Notes: generated by a model not told the origin, from the letters alone. A stretch of 64,000 nt of DNA from Platerodrilus igneus (GCA_036346225.1 JARFIW010000999.1:1223001-1287000); one strand, 5' to 3'. Positions 31,885 through 44,220 are shown, counted from the first letter of the stretch. Translations and numbers: made by a program.

Positions 31885-33261
31885 TATTAGCTAGTAAAAA
31901 TAGTTTTTTAAAAATTATTCTACGTAAGTTCAGATTTTTTTATTATTACAGTTTATGCCATTTTCTGATAATAATTTACTTATCTAATAAGAGAAATTAT
32001 TTTTAAATACGAGAACTTACTTTTGAAACAAGAGACTTTATTTTAAACAAGAGAACCAGAAAAGACGCATTTACATGCGCAAATTAGTACAAATATTACG
32101 AATTATTAAAATACGAAACAAAACGAATTCAATTCAGCAAACCTAAAACATAAAAATAGAATGCAATTAATTTTACCATTTTATCACCGAAAGATTAATG
32201 CAAAACGCAATTCTTAAAATAATTAATTATAGGAACGACTACTCGAAGTTTAACCTTCATCAATTTCTATAATTAAACACCTCAGTGTCTAAATTATGGA
32301 AGAATTTTGTAATTAAATTAACTCAGCGTGCAAATCTATAACGCGATTTTTATACCGTAAACCATCATTGAATAAAACCATTCACAACTTAATAAAGTAT
32401 AATTAAATATTTTTCAGCACAAAAATATCAAAGTACCACGGAAACGACTTTGGCTGTCATGGCAGTCCGATGTTTCTTAGAATCGGTATTAATAGAACCG
32501 TAAATCGCCCTTGTCAAATGACTTTAGCTTGTTTATTGCAGCAGAGTAATTTGTGATTAAGCTGGAAAACCAACAAAAAAAATGCATTCTGAAAACTTCT
32601 TAGATTCATAATTACGAAAATATCTAGTTATACAAGAGCATTTAATTATAAAGAAACATTTACGCAATTTATTTAAACTTATTACCAAAACTAAAGTTAC
32701 ACCTTCAGCAGACTTAAAACTTTATATTTAGACAATTTTATTGTATAAATCATAAAGGAAACATTAAACAAAGCAATTGACTGAAAACTTGAAACTCTAT
32801 AATTAAACATTCCAGGTAACTAGACAATACAATTTAAAGGAAGCAGTTTATGCACTTATCAATATAACACCTACGGAAACGAGATACTTGAAGTAGACAC
32901 TCAAATTAATTAATCAGCAGGACTGAAATAAAAACGCTATTAGACATAAGTGGTGCAAGAAAACGTACAAATTGTAACGCAATTATTACAATAAAATACT
33001 ATCCACATAAAACCTTTCAGAAAATTAACACCAGCGACAACCATAACATCCGCGACGTATAAAAATATACAAATTTAAGGTTACGGCAATTGCCACACAT
33101 TACCAAGCAAAAACTCCGCAATTTAATTATAACACCGTTCAACTACGTATAAAATATAAGTAAAGCGATTTTTTAAATAACCCAATACAAACCAAACCGC
33201 GAAATAAATCTCAATTTATACCGAAAATAACCAACAATTATTAGAACAACCCTCAACGACC
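31885..33261 (+). other. Errantivirus-like long leader, copy 1
   Basis: About 1.4 kb of very AT-rich, A-rich DNA between the donor site and the gag ATG at 33262. It is repeated in diverged form at 34490-35962. No open frame of interest. Confidence 0.6.
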
Positions 33262-33480
33262 ATGAGTTCAGATATGAAAAATTAACTAAAAAAATTACCT
33301 CAATTCAACGGAGAACAGGCCCTTCTAGTGAATACCGCGTGTGAAATATTTTTGAAAACCTTTTACAAACCAGGAGATTACGAAAGAAATGTACTACTTT
33401 TACGCCTGCTAATAAGTAAATTGGCCGGACGGGCACTACGCTAGTAGCCAGCCGAGATGAATTAGAACAGTGGGAAGATT
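33262..33480 (+). pseudogene. gag: Errantivirus-like gag start, copy 1
   Basis: ATG 33262 gives MSSDMKN then a stop, then LPQFNGEQALLVNTACEIFL and YKPGDYERNVLLLRLLISKL. The same start recurs at 35963. Only the N-terminal ~70 codons can be followed before similarity ends near 33480. Gag assignment rests on position after the leader and the CEIF.K..Y.PG pattern of errantivirus Gag. Confidence 0.55.
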
Positions 33481-33700
33481 ATATTTTTTAAAGGAAATAA
33501 CCTAATCTTGTGTGCAGGATTTACTAATATAGTCACTATTAAAATGGAATGTGATTATAAACATTTCAAAGTTTTGTTCTACTTCACCATTTACCATTCA
33601 AGACATCAAAGTTAAATATTTCACTTAGAGATGGTTAGGCTTTTGCTACAAGAAAGGGTTTATAAAAATAATAAGATTAGTAACTACTGATCTAAATGCT
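33481..33700. other. Spacer before errantivirus-like LTR 2
   Basis: No polypurine tract or gene seen, so LTR 2 is not clearly the 3' LTR of copy 1. Confidence 0.4.
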
Positions 33701-34235
33701 AGTTATCTATCCCCCAATCTTATGTATATTATAAATTAGAATGTAATAGGAAAATATTAGAAATTGTTAAAAAAATCATGTCGAGTACAACAATGTAACT
33801 CAAAGATAGATATAAAAAGGTTATTAACAGTTCATGAAAACAGATGCAATACAATGTATTCCAGACGATAGTGATACTGCAGGTGGCAAGTCACAGACGG
33901 TTAAGATATCGCAATTACATAGAAAGTAAGATTGTAACAATGTAACAACGAATAGAATTAAGAATAAGTAGACCTGAGCTCTGCAAGTTCTCACAGAATT
34001 GTGAGGAGTAGCGACAACATAAATACCCCAGTAGCCCTAAGACTAGCAGTCAGTCTGAGTATTACAGCTTTAGCATTGTTTATCTAGGCTACTCGCCCTA
34101 ATAATGATTCAATTAGTAATTGTTTTTCGACTTCGAATATTTAATCAAGATGGTCAAAATTCCATATTTAATATGTTTGAAGAATAAATAAATATTGTTT
34201 TTAAAAAAACCACTCCCAAGATCCAAAACGTAACT
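33701..34235 (+). repeat. Errantivirus-like LTR 2 and adjacent primer site
   Basis: Begins agttatctatcccccaatc and ends acgtaact; tggcgcggtcg follows. The bases before it are tgct and those after LTR 3 are cgct, a possible worn duplication. Confidence 0.8.
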
Positions 34236-35962
34236 GGCGCGGTCGTACGGATGTCGCAAGGTCAACCAAATTCGAGGAACTGGTGGTATGAAATTTCAGT
34301 TCCCAATTTGGCAGAATCCAAACAAAGTTAGAAAAAGTACAAGCATCAACCGAATCCAGCTAAACAAACAAATTTGGAAGAGATACAAGCATCGATCAAA
34401 TCCAAACCAAACCAAAGTGGAGGAAGTACAAAATCGACCAAGCTCACAGTCAGAAAACAAAAGAAACAGATGATGAAACTAATGTAAGTTCATTTGCCTT
34501 AAACCAAATTGATTTTTACAAATTTATTGATATTTGCTAGTATAAAAAAAGTTTTTTTAACTTTTATTATTTTATGTATGTACAGATTATTTTATTATTG
34601 GAATTTATGCCATTTTTACGAAAATAATTACTTGTGCATTACGAGAAACTATTTTTAAAATTTAATTTTAAGAGACTTGATTTTTTAAAAGAGACTTTTA
34701 AAGCAAAAGAAAATTTGTTTTGAAACGAGAGAATTTTTAGAACAAAATAGTATAAACAATTAATATTAATTATTAAATTCATACCAAACGTAACTGACGT
34801 ACAAATAATTATTAATACAAAAACGCGACTATTTAATTCAGCAAACGTAAAAAAATAGAACGTAATTAGAACGCAATTTTTATAGACAAACAATAACAGA
34901 AACGATTTATTCCAGATTTAAACTTCAGCAACTGTATAATTAAAACACCTCAATTATAGAAACTATTATATAAACTTGACCTTTATCGTACTTCTATAAA
35001 TTATAGAACGTACTTTACAATCTATTAATAAATTAATCCATCACAAATTAAAACAAAGCGTATAAAATTACGCCTGGAAACGCTCATTATCGAATACAAA
35101 GTTATTTCAGTACAAATATATTTAAAACAATTACTGAATAAAAATCTCTCAGAAAAACCATCACAATTTCATAAAAAGTTATTTCAGTACAACTACTGAA
35201 TAAAAGATACAATTAAATATCTACATTACTAAAAAGACTCATTCAAACGTAACATTTTATGCAGCAATTAACGAGATAAAAAACGCGATTTATTTAATTT
35301 ATTGCCAATAAAGTACAATTGCATATTGAATTATACCAAAGCATTACGCAAATTATTTAAAACTATTCACAGACTGAAATTACATCTCAAATAAAATTAA
35401 AACTTGCAATTTAAACAAGTTTATTGTACAAATTGTAAAGGAAATGATGCACATATTGTAACAAAGTAAACTGAAAACTTGCAACTATAAAATTAAAACT
35501 CAAGGTGACGAGACAAATAATTACAAAGAAACATCTTACACAGTTATAAAATTACAACACCTACTGAGAGGAGATAATTAAAGCAGACTTAATTAAATCA
35601 GTAAATCTAAAATAAAACCACAACTGGCGCAAAAACATACCAAGTATAACGCAAATTATTGCAAGAAACATCGAAACCTTTCAGAAATCAAAACCGTAAT
35701 AAATTTAACAACCGCGAAGTATAAAATATACAAATTCAAGACTACAGCAAGCAATCAGACATTTCCGAGCATAAATCCCACAAATTAATTACAGCACCGT
35801 GTAACTAATTACAAATACAAGCAACGCGATTCTTTAATAACCCAATGCACTTCAAGTTAAAATTAACAAACCAAACTAAAAAGCAACAATACAAACCGCC
35901 AAATAAATATCAATTTTACAAAATTTAGAATTAATTAAAAGCGAAAACAACCCTTAACAAAA
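34236..35962 (+). other. Errantivirus-like long leader, copy 2
   Basis: Counterpart of 31589-33261, with three degenerate 42-bp units near 34318-34440, the GTAAGT donor at 34484 and a long A-rich stretch leading to gag ATG 35963. Confidence 0.6.
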
Positions 35963-36236
35963 ATGAGTTCAGATATAAAGATTTATCTCGAAACCATACC
36001 TAGCTTATCGGAGAGTAAGCTTTGCTTATGAATTTCATTACAGCATGCGAAATATTTTGGAAAACCTTCTACAAACCCGGAGATAATGAAAGTTACGTAT
36101 TACTCTTACGTCTGTTAATAAGTATACCACCGGACAGACACTAATGCTAATTGCCAGCCGAGATGATCTTGAAGAATGGCAAGAATGACAATAAAAAGAG
36201 ATGCCAAATTTAAATAACCAAAGACAACAACGAAGA
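35963..36236 (+). pseudogene. gag: Errantivirus-like gag start, copy 2
   Basis: MSSDIKIYLETIPSL opens at 35963; after a frame change the CEIFWKTFYKPG block follows. The sequence then passes abruptly, near 36237, into the region before integrase, so most of gag plus protease, RT and RNase H are deleted. Confidence 0.55.
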
Positions 36237-37475
36237 GCAAATAATTAGAATTTTAAAAGAATCCACCCCTGAGAAAAAACGATTTTATTTTTATTTCAAC
36301 ACCAAACATTTATACAAACGATTTTCAGAATTATACGTTAAACTATTCAACAACTCTGGCTTTGAACTTATCAGATGCACAAGAAAATTAATATCATTAG
36401 ACGACCCTGACGAAATAAATAATGTAATTAAGAATCAACACGAAGGAAAAACCAACCATCATGGAATTAATAAAACAATAAAGCAACGTATAAGACGATA
36501 TTATTTTAAAGATATGAAGGAATTAACTACAGACTTCATTAATCAATGTGAATTATGCGACAAAGTAAAATACGACAGGAAACTCCCAAAATACCCTTAA
36601 TGTTAACCAAAACACCCGACAAATCATTTCAAAAATTACATGCCGATACTCTAATAGTAGAAGCACAAAACTATTTAACAATTGTAGATGCATTCACAAA
36701 AATAGGCCAAGCAATACCCATCACTTCTAAAATAGCATCGACGTAACACAAGGATTTTTACAATACTTTACATTTTATGGCACGCCCGAAACAATAACTT
36801 TAGATAACGGCAGCAAATTTAAAAATGAGACAATACAAAACACGTTAAAACTCCACAAAATAAAAATTCATTTTATAACTGAAAACCACCCTGAATCAAA
36901 TTGAACGACTACATTCAACCCTGTTAGAACAAATCCGATTACTAAGTATAACTAATAAGGAAGAACACATCACCAATTTAATGTCATATGCACTAATCGC
37001 CTACAATAATACAATCCACTCATCAACCAATTTCACACCCTTAGAATTAACGTTAGGACATTCAGATTTATGCAACCATTACGACATACATTATAATTAA
37101 GAAGTATATCAACAATACGCAAAGGATCATAAAGAGAAACTAAAAATAACCTATGACAAAGTAAAAGATAAATTAGATAACGATATGGAACGTATCACTA
37201 CAAAGCGTAATAAGAATACTGACGCAAATAAATTCTCAATATGACAAACCGTGTACGACAAAAATTTCCAAAGTAAACGACATAAAACGGCACCCAGAAA
37301 TTTAGGTCCATTTAAAATTAATGGAATATCCGATAAAAATATAGCCGTAGTAGACAACGGCAAAATAACAAAGTACATTCACTTGAAGAACTTAAGACAC
37401 CCTGTAATTTCAAATGGACAATCATCACCCTTACCGTCAACTTCCGCCCAGGTAGAACGGACAACGAAATAGTAA
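36237..37475 (+). pseudogene. pol: Errantivirus-like integrase, broken
   Basis: Near 36450-36575 the zinc-binding part reads HHGINKTIKQRIRRYYFKD with CELC behind it. The open piece 36555-36746 carries LHADTLIVEAQNYLTIVDAF with the first catalytic Asp. A shifted frame near 36795 has ITLDNGSKFKN with the second. ENHPESN and ERLHSTLLEQIRLL hold the Glu region around 36885-36945. The C-terminal part (37251-37472) includes NLGPFKINGI and ITKYIHLKNLRHP, a GPY/F-type module. Several stops. Confidence 0.8.
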
Positions 37476-37545
37476 TTGAAGATATAAAAAATAACCTCAG
37501 TACACTACCAATAAAATTAGGCAGTATGTAAAACACAATAGACTA

Positions 37546-37855
37546 TTGGACATTCGCACAAAAATTCGATTTAATAGACCTAAACAAGAATTTCAAACAA
37601 TCAAAGATAATTTTTCCCAATTAAAACAATCAATGGACACAGCAAAATTTGGAAAGGAATACGCCATAGAAATAATGAATTATAACAGTATAATAGAAAG
37701 CATTTTAAGAAACATAGAAGATAAATTTAACAGATTAATACACACAGAACAAACTACAAGACGAAAAAGAGGACTAATCAACGGATTAGGTAATATAATA
37801 AAAGCTATCACAGGCAATTTAGATAATCAAAACGCAGAACGTTATGATACACAGA
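37546..37855 (+). pseudogene. env: Errantivirus-like Env (baculovirus F-like) fragment, truncated
   Basis: About 100 open codons. An acidic/polar helical stretch is followed near residues 72-75 (37759-37770) by RRKR, a furin-type cleavage site, and directly after it by GLINGLGNIIKAITGNLD, the start of a fusion-peptide-like segment. This pairing is characteristic of the F-like envelope proteins of insect errantiviruses. Everything downstream (most of the protein, including the membrane anchor) is gone: the frame runs at about 37855 straight into the middle of an LTR. No entry function is possible. Confidence 0.8.
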
Positions 37856-38093
37856 CATGAGCTCTGCAAGTTTCCACAGAATTGTGAGGGGCAGGGACAA
37901 CATAAATATTACAGCTTTAGCATTGTTGTTTACTTAGGCTACTCGCCCTAATAATAATTCAATTAGTAATTGTTTTTCGACTTAGAATTGACAAAATTCC
38001 ATATTCAATATCTGTTTAAAGAATAAATAAATATTGTTACGAAATTTTGGAAACGTTTTTAAAAAGGCCGCTCCCAAGGCCCGAAACGTAACT
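37856..38093 (+). repeat. Errantivirus-like LTR 3, 5' half deleted
   Basis: Begins at the catgagctctgcaag block that is internal in LTRs 1 and 2 and ends ccgaaacgtaact. The missing half together with the polypurine tract and most of env defines one deletion. Confidence 0.8.
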
Positions 38094-39550
38094 CGCTTAA
38101 GACAAAAAAAAACAAAGATTCGTTGAATAACCTTACTTTACGTGAGTAAGGTTATACTTTTTACAACTTTTCAAAGTTTTTAGAGAATACTTGCTCAATT
38201 TTTATACAAATCTTCTTTTGCTAGATAACGAATTATAAAATATTTAATGACAAATAAGTGGCGAATTTACTTCTACTTACGTTAACTCCGACGTTTTCAT
38301 AACAATCTCAGGATGCAGTGCTTTTTGGTGGCCGGCAAAGAGACCCCAAGTGGAAGATAGTTCAATAAGATAAAAGGTAGAGGAACATAGGACCACTTCT
38401 ATACACCTTTTCACACACTTTGATACACCAGTAAAAACATGTCTACTTCACTCCGACAACTTCCCGCGGACAATACTCAACTCGGATCCCTCTAAAACAG
38501 TCGTTTTTCATTCGCCGTTTAATATCATGCGATTTTTAAAACTTACGGTATAATTTTCAATAGGAAGTCATGTAACTGTTCGAAAAAAGGGGCTTAAGTT
38601 CAACTATAAGTAATAATAAAAATACGTACAAAAATTAAACACAAAAGAATTTGATACGCGCTAGCTCTCTTCTAAAGTTGCTGTTGTGTAAATAACCTAC
38701 TACTGAAAAAGCACCAACAACTTCACAAAAATAAATATAATCCAAACCGTCATTACATCCTGGTCAATAATAAAATTCATCTAACAATTTTTACAATCAC
38801 ATAAACTTCTAAGTACTTTAGAGAACTGTCAAGCCCAAATCGCATCTAATAGAATATAAATCCGTAAACTAGAATGCTACCGTCAAGGCAAGCATTTGTT
38901 GTAATCTTTTTCCTCCGCAGGCTTTAATGCTTCTCAAAAAAGTTTAGATTGAGGCAAATCAACACTTCCAGTTTCAATTTAAGCATTTCGTTTAAATTGA
39001 CAAATTAAGAGCAAAATTCCACCCTGTTGGACAAATCGTTTATACGATTTATTTTTCCGAGGAAAAGACACCGACGCAGTCGCCGCCGCCACCGAGAAGC
39101 GAAAACCACTGCGCTAATTACTTTGAGTGTAAATTGAAATTGGAAGCCAACTCGTTTAATGCTAGCTAGCTAATAAAACTTTGTCAACGTAAATCGTGGT
39201 GCCCTAGTTGGTAGTTAGTTGTACTGTGCAAATATTTATTTAGACTTCGAGGTAACGCGGTGCTAGTATTTTTCTACATATTGGTGGTAATTAACTGTCG
39301 TTTAAAGTAATTTATTTTACACCAGGGTTGTTGAAACTATACGCATTTGATTGTGTACATTTCCTAAAAGATTTATATACAACGTCACCGATATTTTACT
39401 ATAGTAGAAATTCAACCCTTCCAATTTTTTTGTTGTCTTTAAGTCCTTCTGGAGATTCGGAATTCTAAATGAAATTAAATTATATCTTCTTAAAGTTATA
39501 AATTTTGATATTAATTAATTACTTAATTTTATATTAATTAGTTGTCAAAG
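38094..39550. other. Spacer, no gene recognised; small GC-rich pocket
   Basis: AT-rich except for about 39060-39115, where gacgcagtcgccgccgccaccgagaagcg stands out. No frame or repeat was recognised in the rest. Confidence 0.45.
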
Positions 39551-39665
39551 TAATAAAATTTTTTATTATTTTGACAACGATTCTAGGTCATGGATCGAAA
39601 AGTAAATAAAGATGATTTTAAAAACTATGAATGGTTTAATTTCCAAAGAAGATTAAGAAAAATGC
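39551..39665 (+). repeat. Inverted-pair repeat R-B, copy 1
   Basis: ttattattttgacaacgattctaggtcatggatcgaaa...ttttaaaaactatgaatggtttaat...aagaagattaagaa matches 42505-42615 on the other strand. The motif cgatcctaggtcatggatcg in copy 2 can fold as a 6-bp stem with an 8-base loop. Sequences of this kind occur at the ends of Penelope-like elements in arthropods; that link is from memory and unproven here. A 70-codon frame starting in it (39590-39802) is probably not a gene. Confidence 0.5.
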
Positions 39666-39802
39666 TAAACAAATCACAACAAACATACAGGGAGAATTTA
39701 TTTATTAGTTTATTGCTACTTACTTTAAAAAATATTTATTTTATATTTCTTTTATTTTATTCTATATCTCCTTTATACTATTTTATCCTTATTCAAACTT
39801 AA

Positions 39803-40234
39803 TTTCAAATAATAGTTTTGTATTAGCGGAATTCATTGTTTTTTTTTACTATAGGAAATAACTTATTGATTATTCAAGATATATTTATGTGTTATACTGA
39901 CGCATATGAAACCCCCTAGAGTTCATAATTCTTATATACAATTTTCTCGCAATTTTATATTTAATCTAACCGAATTTCTGAACTTGTACGTGACTTTCTG
40001 TTAAGAAGATTGTGATGGGGCGTCGGCGATCGCGTAGCCTTCGTAAACTAATGAGAACTGACTCTATACCGAGAGTGAGGAATAGCATAACTTTCCGAGT
40101 ACTGCTGTAGCTGTCACTTAGTTACAGATAAACGTACTTTAGTTTGGAGCTTGATCATATAGAGGGTGTAATCTTAATTTTCAATAGCGGAAAAACAATA
40201 ATTAACTAAAAACCGTTTACATTTATTTATAGAG
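39803..40234. other. Spacer, nothing recognised
   Basis: No supported feature. Confidence 0.5.
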
Positions 40235-40757
40235 TGCTACATGCCAAAATAGCAATGTGTCATGGTTTAGATTTTTAGAATTTATAAGTTAATTGCCGCG
40301 TATTTTTAAATTAATAACGCCATCTTCCGTCGTCGCTGACACTCGCATCTGCGCAGAGGGAATGCGGAGGGGCGCGAGTGTTGAAAGCGGGGGATAAGCC
40401 ACGAGACCTAGACCAGGCAGCAACTATCTGAGTGGTGTGTGTTTTTCTTTAGGAATAGGTATGCAGGTTCCACGTACCTTACCTTTGTGGTACCTGATAC
40501 CTTATCTCCTTCATCCCCCTACGAGTGCATTAGAAGTTTAGGACATATGGCAATTTGGTGATCAACATGACGTAATTAACCCAACTTAAGCGCCTCTGGA
40601 TCCTGAGACTAAGTTTCGAGATACCCATCACGTGAGTAATTTGATTTTACTCAAATTGTGCTTGTAAATTTGACTTAGATAGCGATTGCATAACCCGGTA
40701 AAACGTGGTCGGTATATGTTACAAAATGGAGGGTAAAAATGCCGCGTAAAGGTAGTA
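40235..40757 (+). mobile_element. Solo LTR, family L1, 523 bp, probable TSD AGAG
   Basis: Starts TGCTACATGCCAAAATAG; shares ctgcgcagagggaatgcgga and the cgattgcataacccggtaaaacgtgg block with the other L1 copies. The 3' end is worn (gtagta where others have gtaaca). AGAG at 40231-40234 and 40758-40761 would be the duplication. It is the most diverged of the three close L1 copies. Confidence 0.75.
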
Positions 40758-42504
40758 AGAGATAATTTAAAGTAGGCGCTACAGCCCTTAGTTCTTGTAA
40801 ATCGGCCCTTGCTTCTAGGCGTACGATAAGGTTTTCGTTAGGTCGGCGGTGGTTTTTTACAAATTTTATAGTAAAGTTGTGTTGAAACCACAGTTGGAGT
40901 ATCTATAAAGTATTAGAACGAGGCTATAGATTTCAAAAGGGTTACTTCACTGCGTTTTAACCGCAAATACTGTTAATACGTCTGTTCACAAAGATAGACT
41001 CAGATAAACTCCACGAAAATCGCGTAGCTTCATACAAAGCTTGCCAAAACGTCTCTAACTGTGGAATGTTCTCATTAGTTGATGCAATGATCGCACATTA
41101 CTTTCGACGTGAGAAAATGCGTATTGAACAGATCATGTACAATAAACTATAGGTTCTTCACCTACCAGTGCATAAAAATTTAACAACCACAATTTTCATG
41201 CGTCACAAACTACTTAAGCTAATGAAGGAAAATAATACCTTCAATTTTGAATTAAAAAAATAGTAAAACTTGTGAAGAGAATCAGGCGTAACAATCGCGT
41301 CAAAGTTTAAAAAAAAAGTAAAAAAGATAAGTCTCTTTGTACGAAAAATCATATGCACACATGATATATTAAATAATGCTTGTTGGCGCCACATAGTTTT
41401 AAAACCGTAGCAATCCTTGTGATACCACGAAACGAAATAGCCACCCGATCTTTAGACTACACCATCTGAGCGCGCAAGTCTTGTTTGCCGTCACATCAAC
41501 CGCACAAAATTAGTCGGGGGTATAAGACTCAAATACTCAAAGCTAAATATAAAATTAATTTTTTATCATTGCATATTAATGCATACAAATTTTCATTTAT
41601 TCTTCAAGGTATACTCTTAAATGAGACAAGTTACATACTGGCTTTTATCAAAATACGGACAAAATCAGCAATACAACGTTAAGTTAACAAATGTGTCAAT
41701 ACTACTACATTAAATGTACATAATTTTTTTAATCCTATCCTACCAAATACAAAACTAAAAGTCAGGTTGCTCTTGTCATTTAACATGAAGTATAACTACA
41801 CGATTGGGCATGGATACAAACTTACGATATAGCAAAAAAAGACAATCGGTATAATTTAATGATAAATCTTTTTTTAAATCTTTTAAATTATATTTTTGCT
41901 TTGTTAAGTTCAATTTTGTTTTTAAATACTTTCGCTTGATTTACGACTTTTTCAAATATTTCCACACTTCCACGTCGATATTTTGCATAACTACCTGTTA
42001 TAGAAGACGCCTCTAATCACGTACTATAATTTAATAACTCGATTTGTTTCCATAATGCAATTGAAATAAGTGCTTGTTCAACACTCTGTAGAATCCTATT
42101 AATATATTTAGTTTAAGTCAAAGTACTTCTATCTATATCTATTTTTTGATAGAACGTCGCAAATGTATTCGTTTATCAGCAATCTTTCTTTTCTAACAGG
42201 ATATGTTTGTTTTTATTAAAAGTAGCGGCACAAGTTTGTATAGGATAGGTTTTCTACATGTGTGATTAGCGAAAGCGATTGAATTCGAATTTGCCTGTTT
42301 CTTTAACTAGATTTGCATTGCAAATACGCTGGAAGTGTTCCTTGACATGTGGCACTCTAATATTTTAATCGATTATATAGTTTCCTAAACTGGGTTTACT
42401 TCTATTCTGTATTTCGTTCTAAGATGTATTGTCTGCGTTCCTGATGCTGTTAATTAAGAGCGATGCAAGCTTCTTCGGATAAGTTTATATCCTTCTTAAT
42501 CTTC
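40758..42504. other. Spacer, nothing recognised
   Basis: About 1.7 kb of AT-rich DNA with only short frames. No repeat match found by eye. Confidence 0.45.
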
Positions 42505-42615
42505 TTTGGGGATTAAACCACTCATAGTTTTTAAAATTATCTTTATTAACGTTTCGATCCATGACCTAGGATCGTTTTCAAAATAATAAAAACTTCAAGT
42601 TTGACATTTATGACA
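42505..42615 (-). repeat. Inverted-pair repeat R-B, copy 2
   Basis: Reverse-strand counterpart of 39551-39665: gaaaacgatcctaggtcatggatcgaaacg, then the ttttaaaaactatgagtggtttaat block. The two copies are about 2.8 kb apart and face each other. Confidence 0.5.
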
Positions 42616-42987
42616 TAAATTGAAGGTCACTTTGATTTATTGATGTTCGAAATATTTGGTTTGAGTACACTAAGTAAAAATTTTTTAAAGTTTAAATGAA
42701 TGATTGCCTTCAATTTGTGTTACGGCCTGGGACCGACTTTTTTTAGGTAGCCAATACGCTTAACGTGAAATCAGCTGATTAATTTTTATTGGTGAATTTT
42801 ATATAAATTCAATAACTTGGGAATTGGAAAACATTTTTTAATATGTTTCTATTTATACAATTGAGAGGATGGTTATTAAAGAAGTGTGCGATTGCATTAT
42901 TAAAAGGTTTAAGTAGTAGTCTTTTATATTTATTTTGAAAGGAAAAATCATTATGATTTAGGCTACCTCTTTGGTAGATTTTAACAT

Positions 42988-43197
42988 GGTTCTGAGGCGA
43001 CCTTATGGCGGGTTTACACTTGTCAGATACCAATGTTGTTCTATGAAGGTTGTATATGGATCTGAGGCGACCCTATGGCGGGTTTACACTTGTCAGATAC
43101 TAATACTGTTTAACGGAGATTGTATATGGTTGTGAGGTAACCCTATTGCGGGTATACACTTGTCAGATACCAATGCTGTTTTACAGGGGTTGTTAAT
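42988..43197. repeat. Tandem repeat, 70-bp unit, three copies
   Basis: Starts at 42988, 43058 and 43128: atggttctgaggcgacc...ggcgggtttacacttgtcagatacc is repeated with exact 70-bp spacing and few changes. It lies directly before a LINE tail. Confidence 0.9.
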
Positions 43198-43199
43198 AT

Positions 43200-43345
43200 G
43201 CTTCATCATCATCATCATTGGATCTTCATCTCAAAACTGGTTGGACACGTATCTGCACTTATTTAACTTCTGAGCTAGCTTACATAGTTCTCTGAAATTC
43301 TCACACAGCCTATATACAGCTCGGTTCCTCTTCTATTGTTTTCTA
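43200..43345 (-). mobile_element. LINE 3' tail remnant with (ATG)n end
   Basis: Starting at catcatcatcatcattgg, the sequence follows the reverse complement of the LINE-1 3' end (16315 back to about 16170): ctggttggacacgtatctgcact, ctgagctagcttac and ctctgaaattctcacacagcct. The (TCA)n run on this strand would be the LINE's 3' microsatellite tail. Confidence 0.65.
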
Positions 43346-44215
43346 ATTTTATGTCTTATTTCACCGAGATTCAGTACACTGGTACTTTTTTTACATAATT
43401 ATAAATGGCTAAGAGGAATTTCGTCTTAGCTCTTTTGGGTAGGGCCGCTGGTTCAGTTATGGTTGCAGCATTAACAATACTGGCTACCGGGGTACTGATT
43501 CTTCAGTGAGCGATATCAAAATGTTTTGCTGTTTCATCGCAACTGATTTAGGTGTAGGATAAGTATTTCGGCACATGGAGGTGTGTTACATTGTTTTATT
43601 TATTTCAAGAGATTATTGTTTATCAACGTTTGACGTTGATGTGTAACCCATGCACCACAAAAAAACTCCAATCACATTACGTTTTGAAACTAGCTGCATT
43701 ATTGATTCTTGTTACTTTAAATTGCTTATTTGAAAATGCGCTAAAGGTACTGTGATTAACTGAAAATGTTTGTTTAAAAGAAATCATAAGCATTACGTTT
43801 TTGTTTATTACCGATCCATTTTACATGTTACAATACGAAATGCGCATTTCGTACATCAATCATTAGTAGAATGTAATTTCTTTTTTAAATAGAAATTTTT
43901 GTGTTTGTCAATAAAAATTCGATTGCGATGTTCTTTCTTGGTCTATGTGAACCATCCCACACTCTCCGCCTTTGTAGCTAACAAGACATCTCTAAGTTAC
44001 TTTTTTTTTATACGTTATCGTCATTCGTGCGGGTCCTTACTTTCCTTTCGGTTTGTGCCTGACCCGTGCGTTTTACCCTAGCAGCTCGTTTTATTTATTT
44101 AAGTAGGTTAGATTACATAAGAATTTGGTGTGTAAAATTTTTTTTGTAAAGTGGATAATTTAAAATTTTTTATGAGGTCGAGTTTCGGCAAAATTTGACC
44201 ATTATAAAGGGATTT

Positions 44216-44220
<5 letters not shown>
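43346..44220. other. Spacer, nothing recognised
   Basis: Short frames only; no supported feature. Confidence 0.45.

Larger units (their letters stand above)
31035..38093 (+). mobile_element. Errantivirus-like (Ty3/gypsy with env) cluster, decayed
   Basis: Three LTR copies of one family in the same orientation (31035-31588, 33701-34235, and the 3' half only at about 37856-38093), two leader regions, two gag starts (33262 and 35963), an integrase region (36237-37475) and an env fragment (37546-37855). LTR ends are AGTTAT...GTAACT, and the primer site tggcacagtcg/tggcgcggtcg follows directly, as in insect errantiviruses. Protease and RT are missing. The layout fits two tandem partial copies or one element with internal duplication and deletions. 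Confidence 0.8.

Noticed and set aside
39590..39802. 70-codon frame with hydrophobic C-terminus
   Set aside because: It starts inside repeat R-B and its matching copy (42505-42615) does not keep it open; the hydrophobic part is just T-rich DNA.
43205..43219. (TCA)n run considered as an independent microsatellite
   Set aside because: It is placed exactly where the 3' tail of the adjoining LINE remnant is expected.
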